Assembly: GCA_030386875.1 (NCBI GenBank)
Contig: CM059568.1
Location: 12,448,316-12,512,315, forward strand
Length of the DNA: 64,000 nt
Origin: Morinoia aosen
Taxonomy: Eukaryota > Arthropoda > Malacostraca > Amphipoda > Talitridae
Direction of reading: 5' to 3'
Position 1 is the first letter of the stretch, and each line of letters opens with the position of its first letter. The translations under genes were made by a program, and so were the position numbers. Below the pieces are notes generated by a model. It was not told where the DNA came from. It saw only the letters and a list, made by a program, of their open reading frames with translations, and did not search any database. Shown here piece after piece: positions 1 to 11,761 of this stretch.

Positions 1-703
1 TCTGAGGGCGAATGTACAACCTGCTCAGCTCAATCTGAGGGCGGATATAAAACCTGCTCAGCTCAATCTGAGGGCGAATATAAAACCTGCTCAGCTCAAT
101 CTGAAGGCGAATGTAAAACCTGCTCAGCTCAATCTGAGGGCTAATGTAAAACCTGCTCAGCTCAATCTGAGGGCGAATGTAAAACCTGCTCAGCTCAATC
201 TGAGGGCGAATATAAAACCTAATCAGCTCAATCTGAGGACGAATGTACAACCTGCTCAGCTCAATCTGAGGGCGAATATAAAACCTAATCAGCTCAATCT
301 GAGGGCGAGTGTAAACTCTGCTCAGCTCAATATGAGGGCGAATGTACAGCCTGCTCAGCTCAATATGAGGGCGAATGTACAACCTGCTCAGCTCAATCTG
401 AGGGCGAATGTAAAACCTGCTCAGCTCAATCTGAGGGCGAATGTAAAACCTGCTCAGCTCAATCTGAGGGCTAATGTAAAACCTGCTCAGCTCAATCTGA
501 GGGCGAATGTACAACCTGCTCAGCTCAATCTGAGGGCGAATATAAAACCTAATCAGCTCAATCTGAGGGCGAGTGTAAACTCTGCTCAGCTCAATATGAG
601 GGCGAATGTACAGCCTGCTCAGCTCAATATGAGGGCGAATGTACAACCTGCTCAGCTCAATCTGAGGGCGAATGTAAAACCTGCTCAGCTCAATCTGAAG
701 GCA
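1..703 (+). repeat. 33-bp tandem array (about 21 units), cut by left edge
   Basis: Units of 33 bp follow each other with few changes and reach the window edge, so the array continues to the left. Because 33 is a multiple of three, one forward frame is open from base 2 to the TAA at 740-742 and reads as an 11-residue repeat, LRANVKPAQLN, ending in the non-repeat tail ASEAAATASARLH. A rare variant unit (GAGTGTAAACTCTG) starts at 301 and again at 565, 264 bp or exactly 8 units apart, showing a higher-order block duplication. Most unit-to-unit differences in the open frame change the amino acid (V/I, K/Q, A/N), which argues for a minisatellite over a selected protein. A repetitive coding exon cannot be excluded because the left part is missing. 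Confidence 0.93.
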
Positions 704-1567
704 AGTGAGGCAGCAGCAACCGCGTCAGCAAGGCTGCATTAACCAGAATTACAAGCAGTCACTTTAACGCGTCGTCACGACGCAGCAAACTGACGTAGCT
801 ACCGTGACTGGTATTTTTAATGACGGAGCTGGAGCTTTAGTAGCTTATATTTTGAATATTTTATCACCCGGTTGGAGCACAGCTCGTTCAAACGACCACC
901 ACTGCCTAGGTCTTGCAAGAAAGACAGAGCCTGCACCCGCAGTCTGAGTTTCACGATCGGATACAATCACTTCATTTCGTCTCTATAAAAAATTTGAAAA
1001 GTATTTAAGAAGTTAAGTGAAAAACAAAAGGAGATTTCTGTGTGCATGTACATGCAAGAACGACGAGAAAGAAATTCTAACAAATTATTGAATCAATTTT
1101 TCCCGGCATTGATACGAACTGTGGAACGTGTGACTAAAGATCTCATTGTTAGATTTTTTTTTGAATTCTTTAGAGATTTACGAAAATTTAAAACCAATAA
1201 AACATCTTAATAACTTCTCTTCAAAATACGCTGGGTAACTCGTGTTCGCTTGAGTTAGAATGCGCTTTAAATGACTACGACGAATTTATTCGAAGACACT
1301 GAAGTATCAGACTGGGCGGTAATTTTAAAGTGCATAAGACACGAAATGCGTTCATTTGATTTAAGGTCTCATGAAAGCTAGACTGCCAAAGGGACTTGAA
1401 ATGGTCGAGGATACCTGCATCTCTTAGTGAAGTGCGGTGAAGACAAGCTGTGACGTTTTGAAAGCTGTTCTATTTCATTTTTTCTGACATCAACATTAGT
1501 AGATGAGAACTCTATCACCTCTCAATAATGATAACTGAGGCAAATATATAACATATTTATAAGAACA
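704..1567. other. No recognisable gene
   Basis: Apart from the short tail of the repeat frame (to 742) this is ordinary AT-rich sequence with frequent stops in all frames. I see no conserved motif, structured RNA or mobile-element end. Confidence 0.6.
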
Positions 1568-1590
1568 ATAATATATATATAATAATAATA

Positions 1591-1626
<36 letters not shown>
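1568..1626. repeat. AT microsatellite
   Basis: Nearly uninterrupted AT/TA dinucleotides with a few AAT and CAT interruptions. Confidence 0.95.
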
Positions 1627-1629
<3 letters not shown>

Positions 1630-1762
1630 GCGAAAACATTGCTCTCAGAGCACGTAACGCAGAGGGAATTTCAACCCCCACACATAATGAATATAGTACA
1701 CCTTTGTGCTTGCATGGTACCCTCATAATAAGCATGGAAAATAAAAAGCATTGAAAGATTAA

Positions 1763-1975
1763 AACACATTCTGTTTAAGATGAACACGTGGAAAATTGGC
1801 ACAGGGAAACATGTATCGCAACATTCATTTTCGCACCAGAGCCCTCAGGCAAGATGTTAATGATCTGCGACATGATAGTTTTATCCGGCATAATGATATG
1901 CTACATAGACAAACGGAGAAAATTTCAACACATTCTGTTTAAGATGAACACGTGGAAAATTGGCACAGGGAAACA
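1763..1975 (+). repeat. 49-bp direct duplication, 164 bp apart
   Basis: The 49 bases at 1763-1811 recur without change at 1927-1975 (offset 164). The 115-bp sequence between them occurs once. A forward open frame of 165 codons (1788-2285) spans the second copy but resembles no family I know and is not called as a gene. Confidence 0.9.
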
Positions 1976-3303
1976 AGAGATTCAGGCTAGAAAATTATTG
2001 AATGCCAGCGAACGATCACATGATTTAACGCAACTCAGCCTTTCTTGGCAATCGTCAACCCGGAGGTTCACGCACAAACAACATGAAATTAGAAACATAA
2101 ACATGAACATCCTGGCTAGCACAATTCCTATTAAACACTGCGCGCCAAAAATGGATTGCACTGTCAGCGTGCTTTTATCTGTACCTACTCCACGATCACT
2201 GCTGCGAGCGCTCCCTAGTCAATTCACTGACGGCGGCCTGCGGCGGCACGAAGCATGGCATCCATGTGAACTTTTCTACTGCTGAATACCGGGCTGGTGT
2301 GGAACTTGCTGTGAGATTGAGAACGCCCAGCATCAGCCACTCCGGCCGCGGTGCTACGAAGACCCTCCCGCCTGTGAACAATGCACAGGTTTACATTATC
2401 TATTCCCTGAGATATGAACGTCATTGATCGAATTACTTCTTTACTCCCCTTTAATTCTCAAAATCAATCATAATTTATTTCCCTCTAAAATCCATCCGGA
2501 TGAGTATTTTACCCCCGCTTCACAAAATAAATCACCCAGCACTTTGTTACATAAAAACATCAAGCCTGTACTTCAATAATAAAACACGAATATTCTGATT
2601 CCCCCATCCTATGCCGTCTCAAAAACAGATCCCCTATGAGAATGATCATTTTTTGCCGTCATACTAAAGCCCAATGCTAACCATCCTGTTTGAGAGAATC
2701 AATGTAATCAAAAATTCAAACAACAATAATTAGCATTCTGCGTACTACGTTTCGATGACTCCACATGAATTATCAATAAATTAAACCACGTATCCTCACC
2801 TCCCCTCTGGCCGTCAGGAAGTCTACATCCTTGCCACTGCACCAGTCAAATAGGCCAGTTCTACCTCCTTCTACCCTTTTATACCTCCCCCGCACAAAGG
2901 ATGCGCATCGTTGATGGTGCGGAATGCCCGCGAAAATCCTCGCCCTCTGATTGGTTCGTTCTTAAGCGTCCTTTCCTTATTCGACGTGTCCCTCTCTCCA
3001 CTTTGAAATTACTCCGCTCTTTACTCTCAAATACCCAGACTTCTTCGTCCCCTGCTCGTAGCCAATAAGTTTTTTTTTTGACCCACTATTTTCTGTGCTA
3101 TTTGGTTTATTTACAATAACTCCCGTATATGTGATGGATTTCGGACTAGCCCTTGATACAGCCTCTACCCCATACGTGCTCCTCCCATCTGCTGATGTGG
3201 TGCACCCCTCATCCCCTCACGATCCGCGCACTGCTGCAGAGCCGGTTGCTTGCTGCGTAGCGTTGGTTTCCATATATATATGCCTAATATCAATTGTATC
3301 ATA
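1976..3303. other. No gene recognised; C-rich, CCAAT-containing patch at 2,820-3,070
   Basis: Mostly AT-rich unique sequence. At 2,196-2,400 there is a GC-richer patch with overlapping short open frames on the minus strand, none recognisable. At about 2,820-3,070 the plus strand is pyrimidine-rich and holds two CCAAT-type pentamers (ATTGG near 2,950 and CCAAT near 3,062). No TATA/initiator arrangement is evident, so I leave it as a compositional anomaly. Confidence 0.5.
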
Positions 3304-3368
3304 ACATATATATATATATATGTATATATATTTATTTTATATTTATATATATATATATATACATATAT
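3304..3368. repeat. AT microsatellite
   Basis: Alternating AT dinucleotides with a short TTTATTTTAT interruption. It is responsible for the Ile/Tyr-rich open frames here. Confidence 0.93.
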
Positions 3369-4404
3369 GACTATCTTATATATCGTTCACGCTTGTTCGG
3401 TGGTGCCAGAGTCACTAGCTTTAGTTTTTTCGCGGCAAAAATTATCCTATTAACTCTTCTCTCAAAGATCTGTTGGCAACACAACAGGGCGACCTGGTGC
3501 AACATGGTTAATACGTTCGAGCTTTATTGAAAAAGAATTCGAATTTTGTGCAATAAAACTGTCAATCTCACAGCTTCAGCATCGGCTTCAGATTTTTTCT
3601 TATTGCAAGACTACATCTAAACTCCCTCGCTCCCCGCTGTAAGCCGGCGTGCAGTTCCCGCAGAGTTTTACTCGGTTTCGCAGCCTTAAGTTTCTTTGAG
3701 AACGCCGCCAGCGTCGGACGCCGAGAGGCGCAAGAAAACTAAATGTGATAAGACTGGCCAGAAATTTCCCATCCGATACCGTCTATAAGATTTATTTCAT
3801 ATTTAAGCTATTTTTACTCACACTTGGATCTCACGATTACCTACCTGAAAAAGAATTCCCTCCTTGAACATGAAAGAGAAACACAAAGAGTGTGGAAAAG
3901 CTGTCAGATGATTCCAAAAATTTGCTGCGTGACATTTGTACACAAAATTTTTTCACGTATAGATGGGCTAGTTTGCCAATCATAGCGAATAATTTAGCAA
4001 GAACTCTAAAAAGACATATAACTAAAGCTTAATTAAAAAGTAATTGAACAAAGAATGAATGAAAAAGGGCACTATCTTTGGAATGATAGCGTTAGTACCG
4101 TCGAACAGTGAAGGTCAATTCTCCAGTACGAATGGACTTGAATTAAGCTTTTAACTCTGGGTCATTTTGGTGTGCCTCTACCAGTCTATGGACTCAAAAT
4201 CTCTGCGACGATCAGGGCAGGCTGGAGAGAATTTGCATTACAGCGGCGTTGCGCAGCGGCTCCGCAGAAATGTCTGCTTCACCGCAGTGGTTTCTTTCCC
4301 CGGAATTGTTGTGCGTGAAGCGGCGCAGTTTCAGGGAGCCGTGCGGCAGCCTCAACTGCCACTTTAGGTTCTGCGAATACCCGCCTTCACGCGAACGTTG
4401 CTGC
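3369..4404. other. No recognisable gene
   Basis: Unique AT-rich sequence turning GC-richer from about 4,200. Short overlapping open frames at 4,167-4,455 run into the 23-bp array and show no known motif. Confidence 0.55.
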
Positions 4405-4542
4405 GCTGATTTGGTGTGCTCGATGGTGCTGATTTGCGCTGCCCGGCGGCGCTGATTTGCGCAGCTCTACGGCGCTGATTTGCGCAGCTCGACGGCGCTG
4501 ATTTGCGCAGCTCGACGGTGCTGATTTGCGCTGCCCGGCGGC
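4405..4542 (+). repeat. 23-bp GC-rich tandem array (6 units)
   Basis: Six consecutive 23-bp units start with GCTGATTTG, at 4405, 4428, 4451, 4474, 4497 and 4520. The second and sixth carry the variant GCCCGGCGGC, suggesting block copying. GC content is well above the surroundings. Confidence 0.92.
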
Positions 4543-5823
4543 GCAAATGCCGTCGGTGAAGTTCAACAGCGAAGAGGTGATGATCGTGCGATTTTGAGAG
4601 GGAGATTTTAGTTGTTGGTAGATTTCCAGCCTCTTGTAGTCAGTGCTAATGAGACGGCAGAGTGAAAAACATCATGTATTTTTTTGACAAGTATGTGAAA
4701 TGCATTTGAATCCCCTAAAAATAAAATGCGATGGGGCTGAGGAGAAATCCTCTATTCGGTAACATCTGTAATATTTATTTCAGCTTTATTAATTTTCTTC
4801 TCACTCTCGGATATCTCTAGTAAGGGATGAAGCTACATTTCCATTTTGATTCATTTCCATTTCATCATTCATGAAGCCAGCAAGTACGTGAAGAGAGTTC
4901 AAAAAGAATTCAGAAGAGTACAGGAATATGTGAACAGTACTTTGAGAGCTACCAACATGCATGTGAACACGAAAGGGAGATATGCAGGATCACCGTAATT
5001 ACATTGAAAGTGACAATTTAGTTTATTTGTTTCGGAACACTACCAGTAGGGATCCTAAAGATAATAGTAATCCGAGTACATCACTAGGATCACATAAAAG
5101 AAAACATTAGATAGTGCAAGTATGCTGTCTTGATAGCAGGGATGAATGGACCGTTGCAAACCACACCGATCTTTCAGCTTTTGATGCTTGCGAAGTGACA
5201 CTTGAAATGATGGATAAAATGATAATGATGATGAATAAAAAATGATGAATAAAATGATAAAATTGAACTTTCAACGTTCCCTTTACCAATTTTACTGAAC
5301 TGAAGATGAAATTATTACATTCTAAAGCGTTGGCAATGAAAAATACTATAAATGTAAATTTTTACATTGGTTCTCCTCTTTATCATAAACTTGAGATTCC
5401 CGAAGAGTCGACCAGTTGAAAATAATGAAATATTGAAATGATTCAAGATGAATTTGGCAAGGTGTATAAAAACGAAAAAATCGATACAGTAATTTAAGAA
5501 GGGAAATAATTTTTAAATTAATATGGGAAGATTACTGTTGGCTTTGGAAGCAGTCGTCCTCAAAAATATAACGAGATGCAATGAATATAAAATGCGGAGA
5601 TTAAATGAATGTAGGTACACTTTCATCCACAATTAAAGACACGAAAATTGTATCGTGATATGAAATTTAGTGACGGTCTATTCAAGATGGCTTCGATTTA
5701 GAATTTTAAACAATTGACTGTCCAAGTTTCTAACAAATTGTATTTCATTGAAAAATACAATTATAAAACGTAAATTAGTCCAGGCCTGGGCAGTCCACTA
5801 ATTTATTCATCAAATAGAAGTAG
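4543..5823. other. No recognisable gene
   Basis: AT-rich unique sequence with short purine-rich stretches and an ATGATGAATAAA-like simple motif around 5,210-5,260. No gene, RNA or element end is seen. Confidence 0.6.
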
Positions 5824-7779
5824 AATCTTGAATGGTGGAACGGAGAAGTAGGAGCGGCTGGGAAAAGAAAGCGGGGGGCGTTCGAAAGGTGGTTGCAACG
5901 AGGCAACCAGCAAAATTTTGAAGAGTATAAGGAGAGGAAGAAAGAGGTACAAAGAATGGTAAGGAGAGCGAAGAGGGCGGCGGATGAGGAATGGGGGAGG
6001 AAGTTGGGAGGGGATTTCATGGAGAGAAGGAAGGTTTTCTGGAAGGAAGTGAAGAGAATTAGGAAGGGTCAGGTGGAGAATGAGGCAAGAGTGAAGGATA
6101 CAAATGGTAGGCTGCTAGTGGAGAGTTGTGATGTGAGAAAGAGATGGGCGGAGTATTTTGAGGAACTGCTGAACGTGAGGGATGATAGGATTGCGAGAGT
6201 AGTAGCTGTTGGAAGTGATGTTAGAATGCCTGTGTTTGGTGAAGTGAATAGAAGTCGAATAAGAAGTGCAGAGGTGTGATGTGCGATGGATGAAATGAAA
6301 AATGGGAAAGCTCCAGGTTTGGATGGCTGCACGGTTGAATATCTAAAGAAAGGAGGAAATGTGGTTATAGAATGGTTGGTGCGTTCATTAAATGTGTGTT
6401 TCGAGGCTAGTGAAGTGCCAGTTGATTGGAGTAGCGCGTGCGTAGTTCCGTTGTACAAGGGGAAAGGTGACAGGTATGAGTGCAGTAATTCTAGGGGTAT
6501 AAGTCTACTGAGTGTCGTTGGGAAGCTGTATGGAAGAGTGTTAATTGGAAGAGTGAGAGTGTTGACGGATCGTGTGCTTGCTGAAGAACAGTGTGGTTTT
6601 AGGTGTGGTAGAGGATGTGTGGATCAAATGTTTGCTGTGAGGCAGGTGAATGAAAAATACTTACTAAAGGGAAAGTATGTATATTGGGCATTTATGGATC
6701 TAGAGAAGGCGTATGACAGAGTGGATCGCGAGGCTTTATGGCAAGTGGTAAGTTTGTATGGAGTGGGTGGGAGACTGTTGAATGCGATCAAGAGTTTCTA
6801 CATTGATAGCAGAGCATGTGTGAGAGTAGGGAATGAGGTGAGTGAATGGTTCCCAGTTGTGACAGGTGTGAGACAGGGATGTGTGATGTCGCCGTGGTTG
6901 TTTAATTTGTTTATGGATGGTGTGGTGAGAGAAGTGAATGCCAGAGTGTTGGGAAAAGGTGCGCAGTTGGTGGGACGAAATGGTATGTATTGGGAAGTGT
7001 GTCAGCTGTTGTTTGCAGATGATACAGCGCTTGTGGCTGATTCAGAGGAAAAACTGAGGAGACTGGTTACAGAGTTTGGTAGAGTGTGCGAAAGGCGGAA
7101 ATTGAGGGTAAATGTGAATAAAAGTAAGGTGATGAGATGTTCAAGAGGTGGAGTGTTTGGAACTTTGGATGTGAGGTTGAATGGGGAAGTTTTAGAGGAG
7201 GTAGAGCATTTTAGGTACCTCGGGTCGGATGTGACTGTTAAGGATAGTATGGAAGTAGAAGTGAAGCATCGAGTGAGTGAAGGTTGTAAGACATTGGGTG
7301 CAATGAGGAAAGTTTTTGAATGCAGGAGTTTGAGTATGAATGCTAAGAGGGGACTGTATGAAAGTTTGATTGTGCCAGTTTTGTTGTATGGAGCAGAGTC
7401 CTGGGGGTTGAGAGCAGCTGAGAGGAGGAAGTTGGATGTGTTTGAGATGAAGTGTTTGAGGAGCATGTATGGAGTAACTAGAAGAGATAGGATCAGGAAT
7501 GAGTTGGTTAGGGAGCAGACGGGTGTTATCAAAAAGTTGAGCAGGCGAGTGGATGAAAGAGTGCTTGGATGGTTTGGGCATGTAGAAAGAATGAATGTTG
7601 AGCGGCTGGTGAAAAAGATATATATGTCGGAAGTGAGTGGTCTTCGAGCGCGAGGTAGACCACGGATGAGTTGGATGGATGGGGTGCGACGTGCTTTGTA
7701 TGAGAGGGGTCTGACTGTGGACGTGGCGAGAGGGATGGCTGCGGACAGAAGTGAGTGGGGGCAGTGTATAAGGAGGTAA
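5824..7779 (+). pseudogene. LINE reverse transcriptase, truncated, one in-frame stop
   Basis: One forward frame is open from 5,824 to the TAA at 7,777-7,779 except for a TGA at 6,277-6,279. It encodes the reverse transcriptase that would copy the element RNA at the genomic target. Before the stop lies a basic, charged segment typical of the linker ahead of the RT domain. After it, counting from ATG 6,286: NGKAPGLDG (residues 6-14), FMDLEKAYD (136-144, first catalytic Asp at 138), GVRQGCVMSPWLFNL (194-208) and the catalytic FADD box (243-246, bases 7,012-7,023). The C-terminal GRPRMSWMDG block and final Arg-Arg match the usual end of this family. The N-terminal endonuclease is missing. The stop is in frame with intact sequence on both sides, consistent with a CGA-to-TGA change. 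The catalytic core looks preserved, so the copy is probably fairly young but not autonomous. Confidence 0.9.
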
Positions 7780-8070
7780 TTTTATTTTTGACGCGTTACT
7801 GGAAGCTGCCCGCGTGTGATGGGGTTGACCTGTCATGTGCGGGGGAGGGGCTGCACTCAATGAAGCGGTCGGGGTAAACCAGCTGTTGCTGTCGGGCCTG
7901 ACTGTGGAAGGTGGTTGTGCTGGGCTGCTGCTGATCCTGGCAGTTCAGGTGCGGCCAGTGCTGCCTCTCTCGCCTCCTAGTGACTAAGTGTGGTGATTGT
8001 GGCCTGCTGTCGGCTACCCTCCCATGGGGAGGATAAGCCCGGTATATGTATGTATATGTATGTATGTAGA
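5824..8070 (+). mobile_element. 5'-truncated non-LTR retrotransposon (RTE-like LINE)
   Basis: A LINE copy whose recognisable sequence begins within the region before the reverse transcriptase and ends in a (TATG)n-type tail at about 8,042-8,070. The 5' part, including the endonuclease domain expected for an RTE-type element, is absent, as is common after incomplete reverse transcription. After the coding region comes a roughly 290-bp GC-richer 3' untranslated region. The G-rich sense strand contrasts with the AT-rich flanks. A target-site duplication could not be identified because the exact 5' junction is unclear. Clade assignment rests on reverse-transcriptase motifs and a simple-repeat 3' tail; CR1/jockey relatives are possible. 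Confidence 0.88.
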
Positions 8071-9023
8071 ATCACAGTCAAACTCTACCGTATAAAATTT
8101 CCTATCAATGGCGCTTGAGTAGACAAGTCGTGCGTAGTATGTTGTTGAAATATGTAAATGTTACAGTATTCGTTCTTTTTTTACAGAAAATAAGGGGACG
8201 ATTTGAAGACTCTGCAGCTTCTAATAAAACTGGTCTACCTGTACGCGACTATTGTCTTCAGTAACTATTACGGCCAATTGTAAAATGACTTCACAGTTTA
8301 TATTTTGGTGAAAATTAAAATGATTACCACTAATGTTGCTGTTCCGCGGTTTGTATTTTAATGAAAATTCAAGTCATTGCAGCTAATGTTGCTGAGCTCT
8401 GTACGATCGAAGACCTGTACTTTGTTCAACCTAAAGTTCGTTTGCTGTTTCCTTGGATGACTGTTTGTTCACTAGGGCACATGAGATCAGAGGAATCAAC
8501 CGTGATGCTGTGGGAACTGTTTTTTTTTTTCGTTGTTGTACTCGGAGTTCAATATCTGGTGTCCAAAACAATTAGATTCATAATTTGAAGTTATTTATAA
8601 AATATTATAAAATAATTGAAAATTCTTTTTTAATTTAAAATTTTCTTCCTTAAGAACAAGACAGTAAGACCTAAAATTTCTTATGCGCGAAAGGATTAGA
8701 CTCATAATTTCCTATGTGCAAGGCAGATAAACCAATCGCTTCTTTTATACCAAACAAGACGACTCATGGTTTTTTAATAAAAACAGTCAGACCCTTCATT
8801 TTCATATGTTACTGACGAGGTTACAATTTAAATGCCGATCAGATAACTTTAAATTTAAGCGGTGTTGGGCTCACTTACTCCGAGTGCATGTCATTTTCTT
8901 ATGTTTCTTTTATTACGTTGTCCGTGTTGGTGCATCTTTCAATTATTTCACCTAGTCCACTTCCATTCATTTGAAATAAGAATGATGGTGAAATGAAAGA
9001 ATATATTATTGTGGAGTTGATGA
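8071..9023. other. No gene; decayed ~31-bp repeat near 8,648-8,812
   Basis: AT-rich sequence. Between about 8,648 and 8,812 a motif of the form AAGACNGTNAGACYNATAATTTC recurs five times at roughly 30-32 bp spacing, a strongly decayed tandem repeat. The rest shows nothing recognisable. Confidence 0.45.
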
Positions 9024-9110
9024 AGCTTGTATCACAGATACGCTCATCACACACTTTCGGCTGGCTTCGGACAGACAGACGGACGCGGCTCTTATTATAT
9101 GTAGTATAGA
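9024..9110 (+). repeat. Fragment of a dispersed repeat (possible retroelement 3' end)
   Basis: The segment beginning GAAGCTTGTATCACAGATAC closely resembles 23,096-23,125 and, inverted, 40,020-40,045. It continues into GACAGACAGACGGACG and ends with TTATTATATGTAGTATAG, a style of ending I associate with 3' ends of insect non-LTR elements or SINEs. Class is uncertain. Confidence 0.4.
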
Positions 9111-9519
9111 TTAGTTCTTGTGATTATTGTTGTATTGGAATGCGCTAATTTGAGGGTTTCTAATACTATCAGTGCCGTAGCAATTATACATTTTATGAAT
9201 TTTCTTTGCATCTTTCAGCGTGTCAATTTTTATAAACTGCAAGTGGCGAGTAAATTGATTTCCTACACGCGTTCCACATTGATTGAAGGTGACAAATAAC
9301 GTTTTTTTGGATTCCCAAAGCTCATGTTCTATGTCCAAATTCAATGTTTTTCACGATGAAGAAGCAAAAAAAAGCTCATGTAATAGTTGAAAGGAGTATT
9401 ATTTCTGATGCGTAACGTCTTCCTAAAGCCGTCCCACTTTATCATGTCTGTGTTGTAAATGAAGCCCACTTCTTACAATGCGTAACGCTTTTCAGACAGT
9501 CACATATTTTACATAAGTA
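9111..9519. other. No recognisable gene
   Basis: AT-rich sequence. A minus-strand frame of 77 codons (9,111-9,344) has no recognisable domain. Confidence 0.5.
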
Positions 9520-9650
9520 ACACTCCACAAAACATACATTCACCACATACTGATTCATCACAGTCACACATTGATCACAGTCACACATTCACCACATACA
9601 CATTCATCACAGTCACACATTCTTCACATACACAGCCTACCCTGCAACAT
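9520..9650 (+). repeat. Degenerate CA-rich minisatellite
   Basis: The words CACATTCACCACATAC and CATTCATCACAGTCACA alternate several times, giving a degenerate repeat of about 18-20 bp. A looser TACAC/CATCC-rich composition continues on both sides of the palindromic element to about 10,250, suggesting that the palindrome inserted into an older repetitive tract. Confidence 0.65.
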
Positions 9651-9746
9651 ATCTTACACTAGCGACGGGCTCTACGCGCTCCACATTACTTGCTGAAGTC
9701 TTACATTCTCCCCCATGCAAACATCTTGCATTGCCAACATATTCTG

Positions 9747-9854
9747 CCCAGTCAAACTTTTTCGCCGGAGCATGCATATTTTTCGCCCCCTAAGCGATTT
9801 AATTACTTGGGCAGTGAAAAAAATGCATGCAGGCGGCGAAAGTGTTAGACTGGG
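9747..9854. mobile_element. Palindromic foldback/MITE-like element, copy 1 (108 bp)
   Basis: Begins CCCAGTCAAACTTTTTCGCC and ends with the inverted counterpart, GTGTTAGACTGGG. The two halves are nearly complementary around a short AT-rich centre (GCGATTTAATTACTTG), so the element can fold into one long hairpin. Three more copies lie in this window. No open frame of its own and no clear target-site duplication. The transposase family that would move it is unknown. Confidence 0.88.
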
Positions 9855-10269
9855 TACACCAGCTACACGTCTTACGGCGTCCTTACACCGTTTCAAACAA
9901 GTTGTAGGCCTTACTCCACTTACATATCCTACACGATCCATACATCCTGCATGTACTGCCCATCTTACGCCATCAGTACATCTTGCACAAAATGTCCATC
10001 CAATTTCATCCATAAATCTATACAAGCCGCCCATCCAACTCCATTTACATATCCTTCTCTCCAAATAAATCCTACACTAGCCGTCTACCTTACACCATCT
10101 CTGCATACTAAAGCATCAGCACATTCTACGCAAGCTGCCCATTATGCAACGTCTACACATCCTACATCAATTACGCAGTGTAAACCATCACTCATCCATT
10201 CTGGCACATATCCAACACCTGCTAAAGATCCAGCACATCCCCCACCTTTTTACTCCTCATGCTGCTAGC
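9855..10269. other. Low-complexity pyrimidine/ACA-rich tract
   Basis: Words such as CATCCTACA, CTTACACCA and CCATC recur without a fixed period. The long forward frames here (for example 9,951-10,268, rich in His, Thr and Ser) reflect composition, not a recognised protein. Confidence 0.5.
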
Positions 10270-10580
10270 CCTACATGATGTGCAAATAATGTAGCGATGA
10301 TCAATGATCAAATTATGATCAATGATGATCAATGTGCAATTGATGTAGCATAAGCAATGTGAAAATGATGTAGCATGAGCAATGTGCAAACGATGTAGCA
10401 TGATCAATGTGCAATGATGTAGCATGAGCAATGCGCAAATGATGTAGCATGAGTAATGCGCAAATGATGTAACAAGATCAGTGTGCGAAATGATTTAATA
10501 AGGGCAATATGAGCGTCAGAATAATGTAGCATGAGCAACATGATCGTCAGAATGATGTAGCATGAGCAACATGAGCGACG
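10270..10580 (+). repeat. Degenerate tandem array around GATGTAGCATGAGCAATG
   Basis: The motif GATGTAGCATGAGCAATG and variants recur about ten times at roughly 25-33 bp spacing, starting with shorter ATGATCAA units and ending with longer units that include GCGTCAGAAT. Variable spacing and frequent substitutions indicate an old array. Confidence 0.85.
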
Positions 10581-11658
10581 GAATGCAACTCACAGGCTTC
10601 CAGAGACGCGCCTGCCCTGAGATGGTCACGCTGTTCCTGCTCATTTTGAATGCTGGAAGTCCGTCCCTACGAACAAAAGTGCTAGCACCTCATATCTAAA
10701 CTTTTGATTAGATTGTTCCTCTTAGACAACTTGAGTCGAACTCTAATGAACTAAATGTTGGCACGTGCCGCTCCTTATGATCTGCTCCCAAACCACTTGC
10801 TTCATTTTCGTCTTCATAGAAGCTGATTGATTTTGTTGCAATGTTCTTAAGTTTCGCGTACGCAGAAATGCTGTCGGAAACATCATTGAGTTAAGATGAT
10901 TTACATCCTGGTCAATACCCATTAAAGAATGTGCGTTGTGTTCATACAGTGGTGTTTTATTTTTGAAATTATTCCACTAGGAGTTCACTTAGAGCAATCG
11001 GCTAAGTAATTGTTTCCTAAGGAACTGATGCCCAAGACAATTTAAGATTCACCGCTCTAACAACTGCCATTTGTTAATGAATCATAGCTAGATTAAAACA
11101 ATAAACTCCAAGGTAGCCAACAAGACCATGGATCTTGAGAAAAGTACAAACTATTCATAGGTTTATTGACAAATGCCTATGGTTTAGTTTAGAAATACAG
11201 TAATTTAATTAAATATGTATAAAGTGAATTTTGTAAAAAATGTTAGCATGTATTTAGCAATTCGTACTAAAACGTATTTCATAAAAATTACCTGCTTGAC
11301 GAGTTCGCTGAAAAGTTCTGAAAAATGTAATGGTGTTGTATATAGCAATTTCTAATAAAACGTATTTTATAAAATAACCGCTTGATTGGATTGCGAAAAG
11401 TATCGAAACATTCCGCTCTATTATGTTTTTCGCACTTGTACTCCCTTTTCACCACCTCTTGCGTGAGGTCCGAACATCATTATCATTTCTAGCTTCTTCA
11501 TTCGGTATCTCTCACCATCTCTTGCCTGCGGAGACGCATTTTGCACTTATTGCCCTTTAGAGCCGGATCAGATGTGGGTTTTGACCGTACGATATGATTG
11601 GTGGGAAATTGCAAGAAAGCAATTTGCATGCGCCAAAAAACCTCTTGAATATTGCATG
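10581..11658. other. No recognisable gene
   Basis: AT-rich unique sequence. Two similar segments around 11,240-11,320 and 11,330-11,395 share TAGCAATTNNTAATAAAACGTATTT and look like an old ~93-bp tandem duplication. Otherwise nothing is seen. Confidence 0.5.
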
Positions 11659-11761
11659 CCAAACTTTTTCGCCGGAGTATGCATGTTTTTCGCCGCCTAA
11701 GCGATTTAATTACTTGGGCGGCGAAAAACATGCATGCAAGTGGCGAAAAAGTTAGGCTGGG
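11659..11761. mobile_element. Palindromic foldback/MITE-like element, copy 2
   Basis: Same palindrome as at 9,747, with the arms better preserved (TTTTTCGCCGCCTAAGCG and its complement). The outermost left bases (CAGTCT) are missing: the left end reads GCCAAACTTTTTCGCC, while the right end has the full GTTAGGCTGGG. The centre GCGATTTAATTACTTG is identical to copy 1. Confidence 0.88.

Noticed and set aside
1788-2285. 165-codon forward frame as a gene
   Set aside because: It spans a 49-bp duplicated segment, has unremarkable composition and no recognisable domain.
5893-6458. Separate small gene upstream of the reverse transcriptase
   Set aside because: It is in the same frame as the RT and separated only by one TGA; it is the same element's N-terminal part.
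7002-7860. Minus-strand open frames of 176 and 222 codons over the LINE
   Set aside because: They are antisense shadows of the G-rich reverse-transcriptase strand; the sense frame has all RT motifs.
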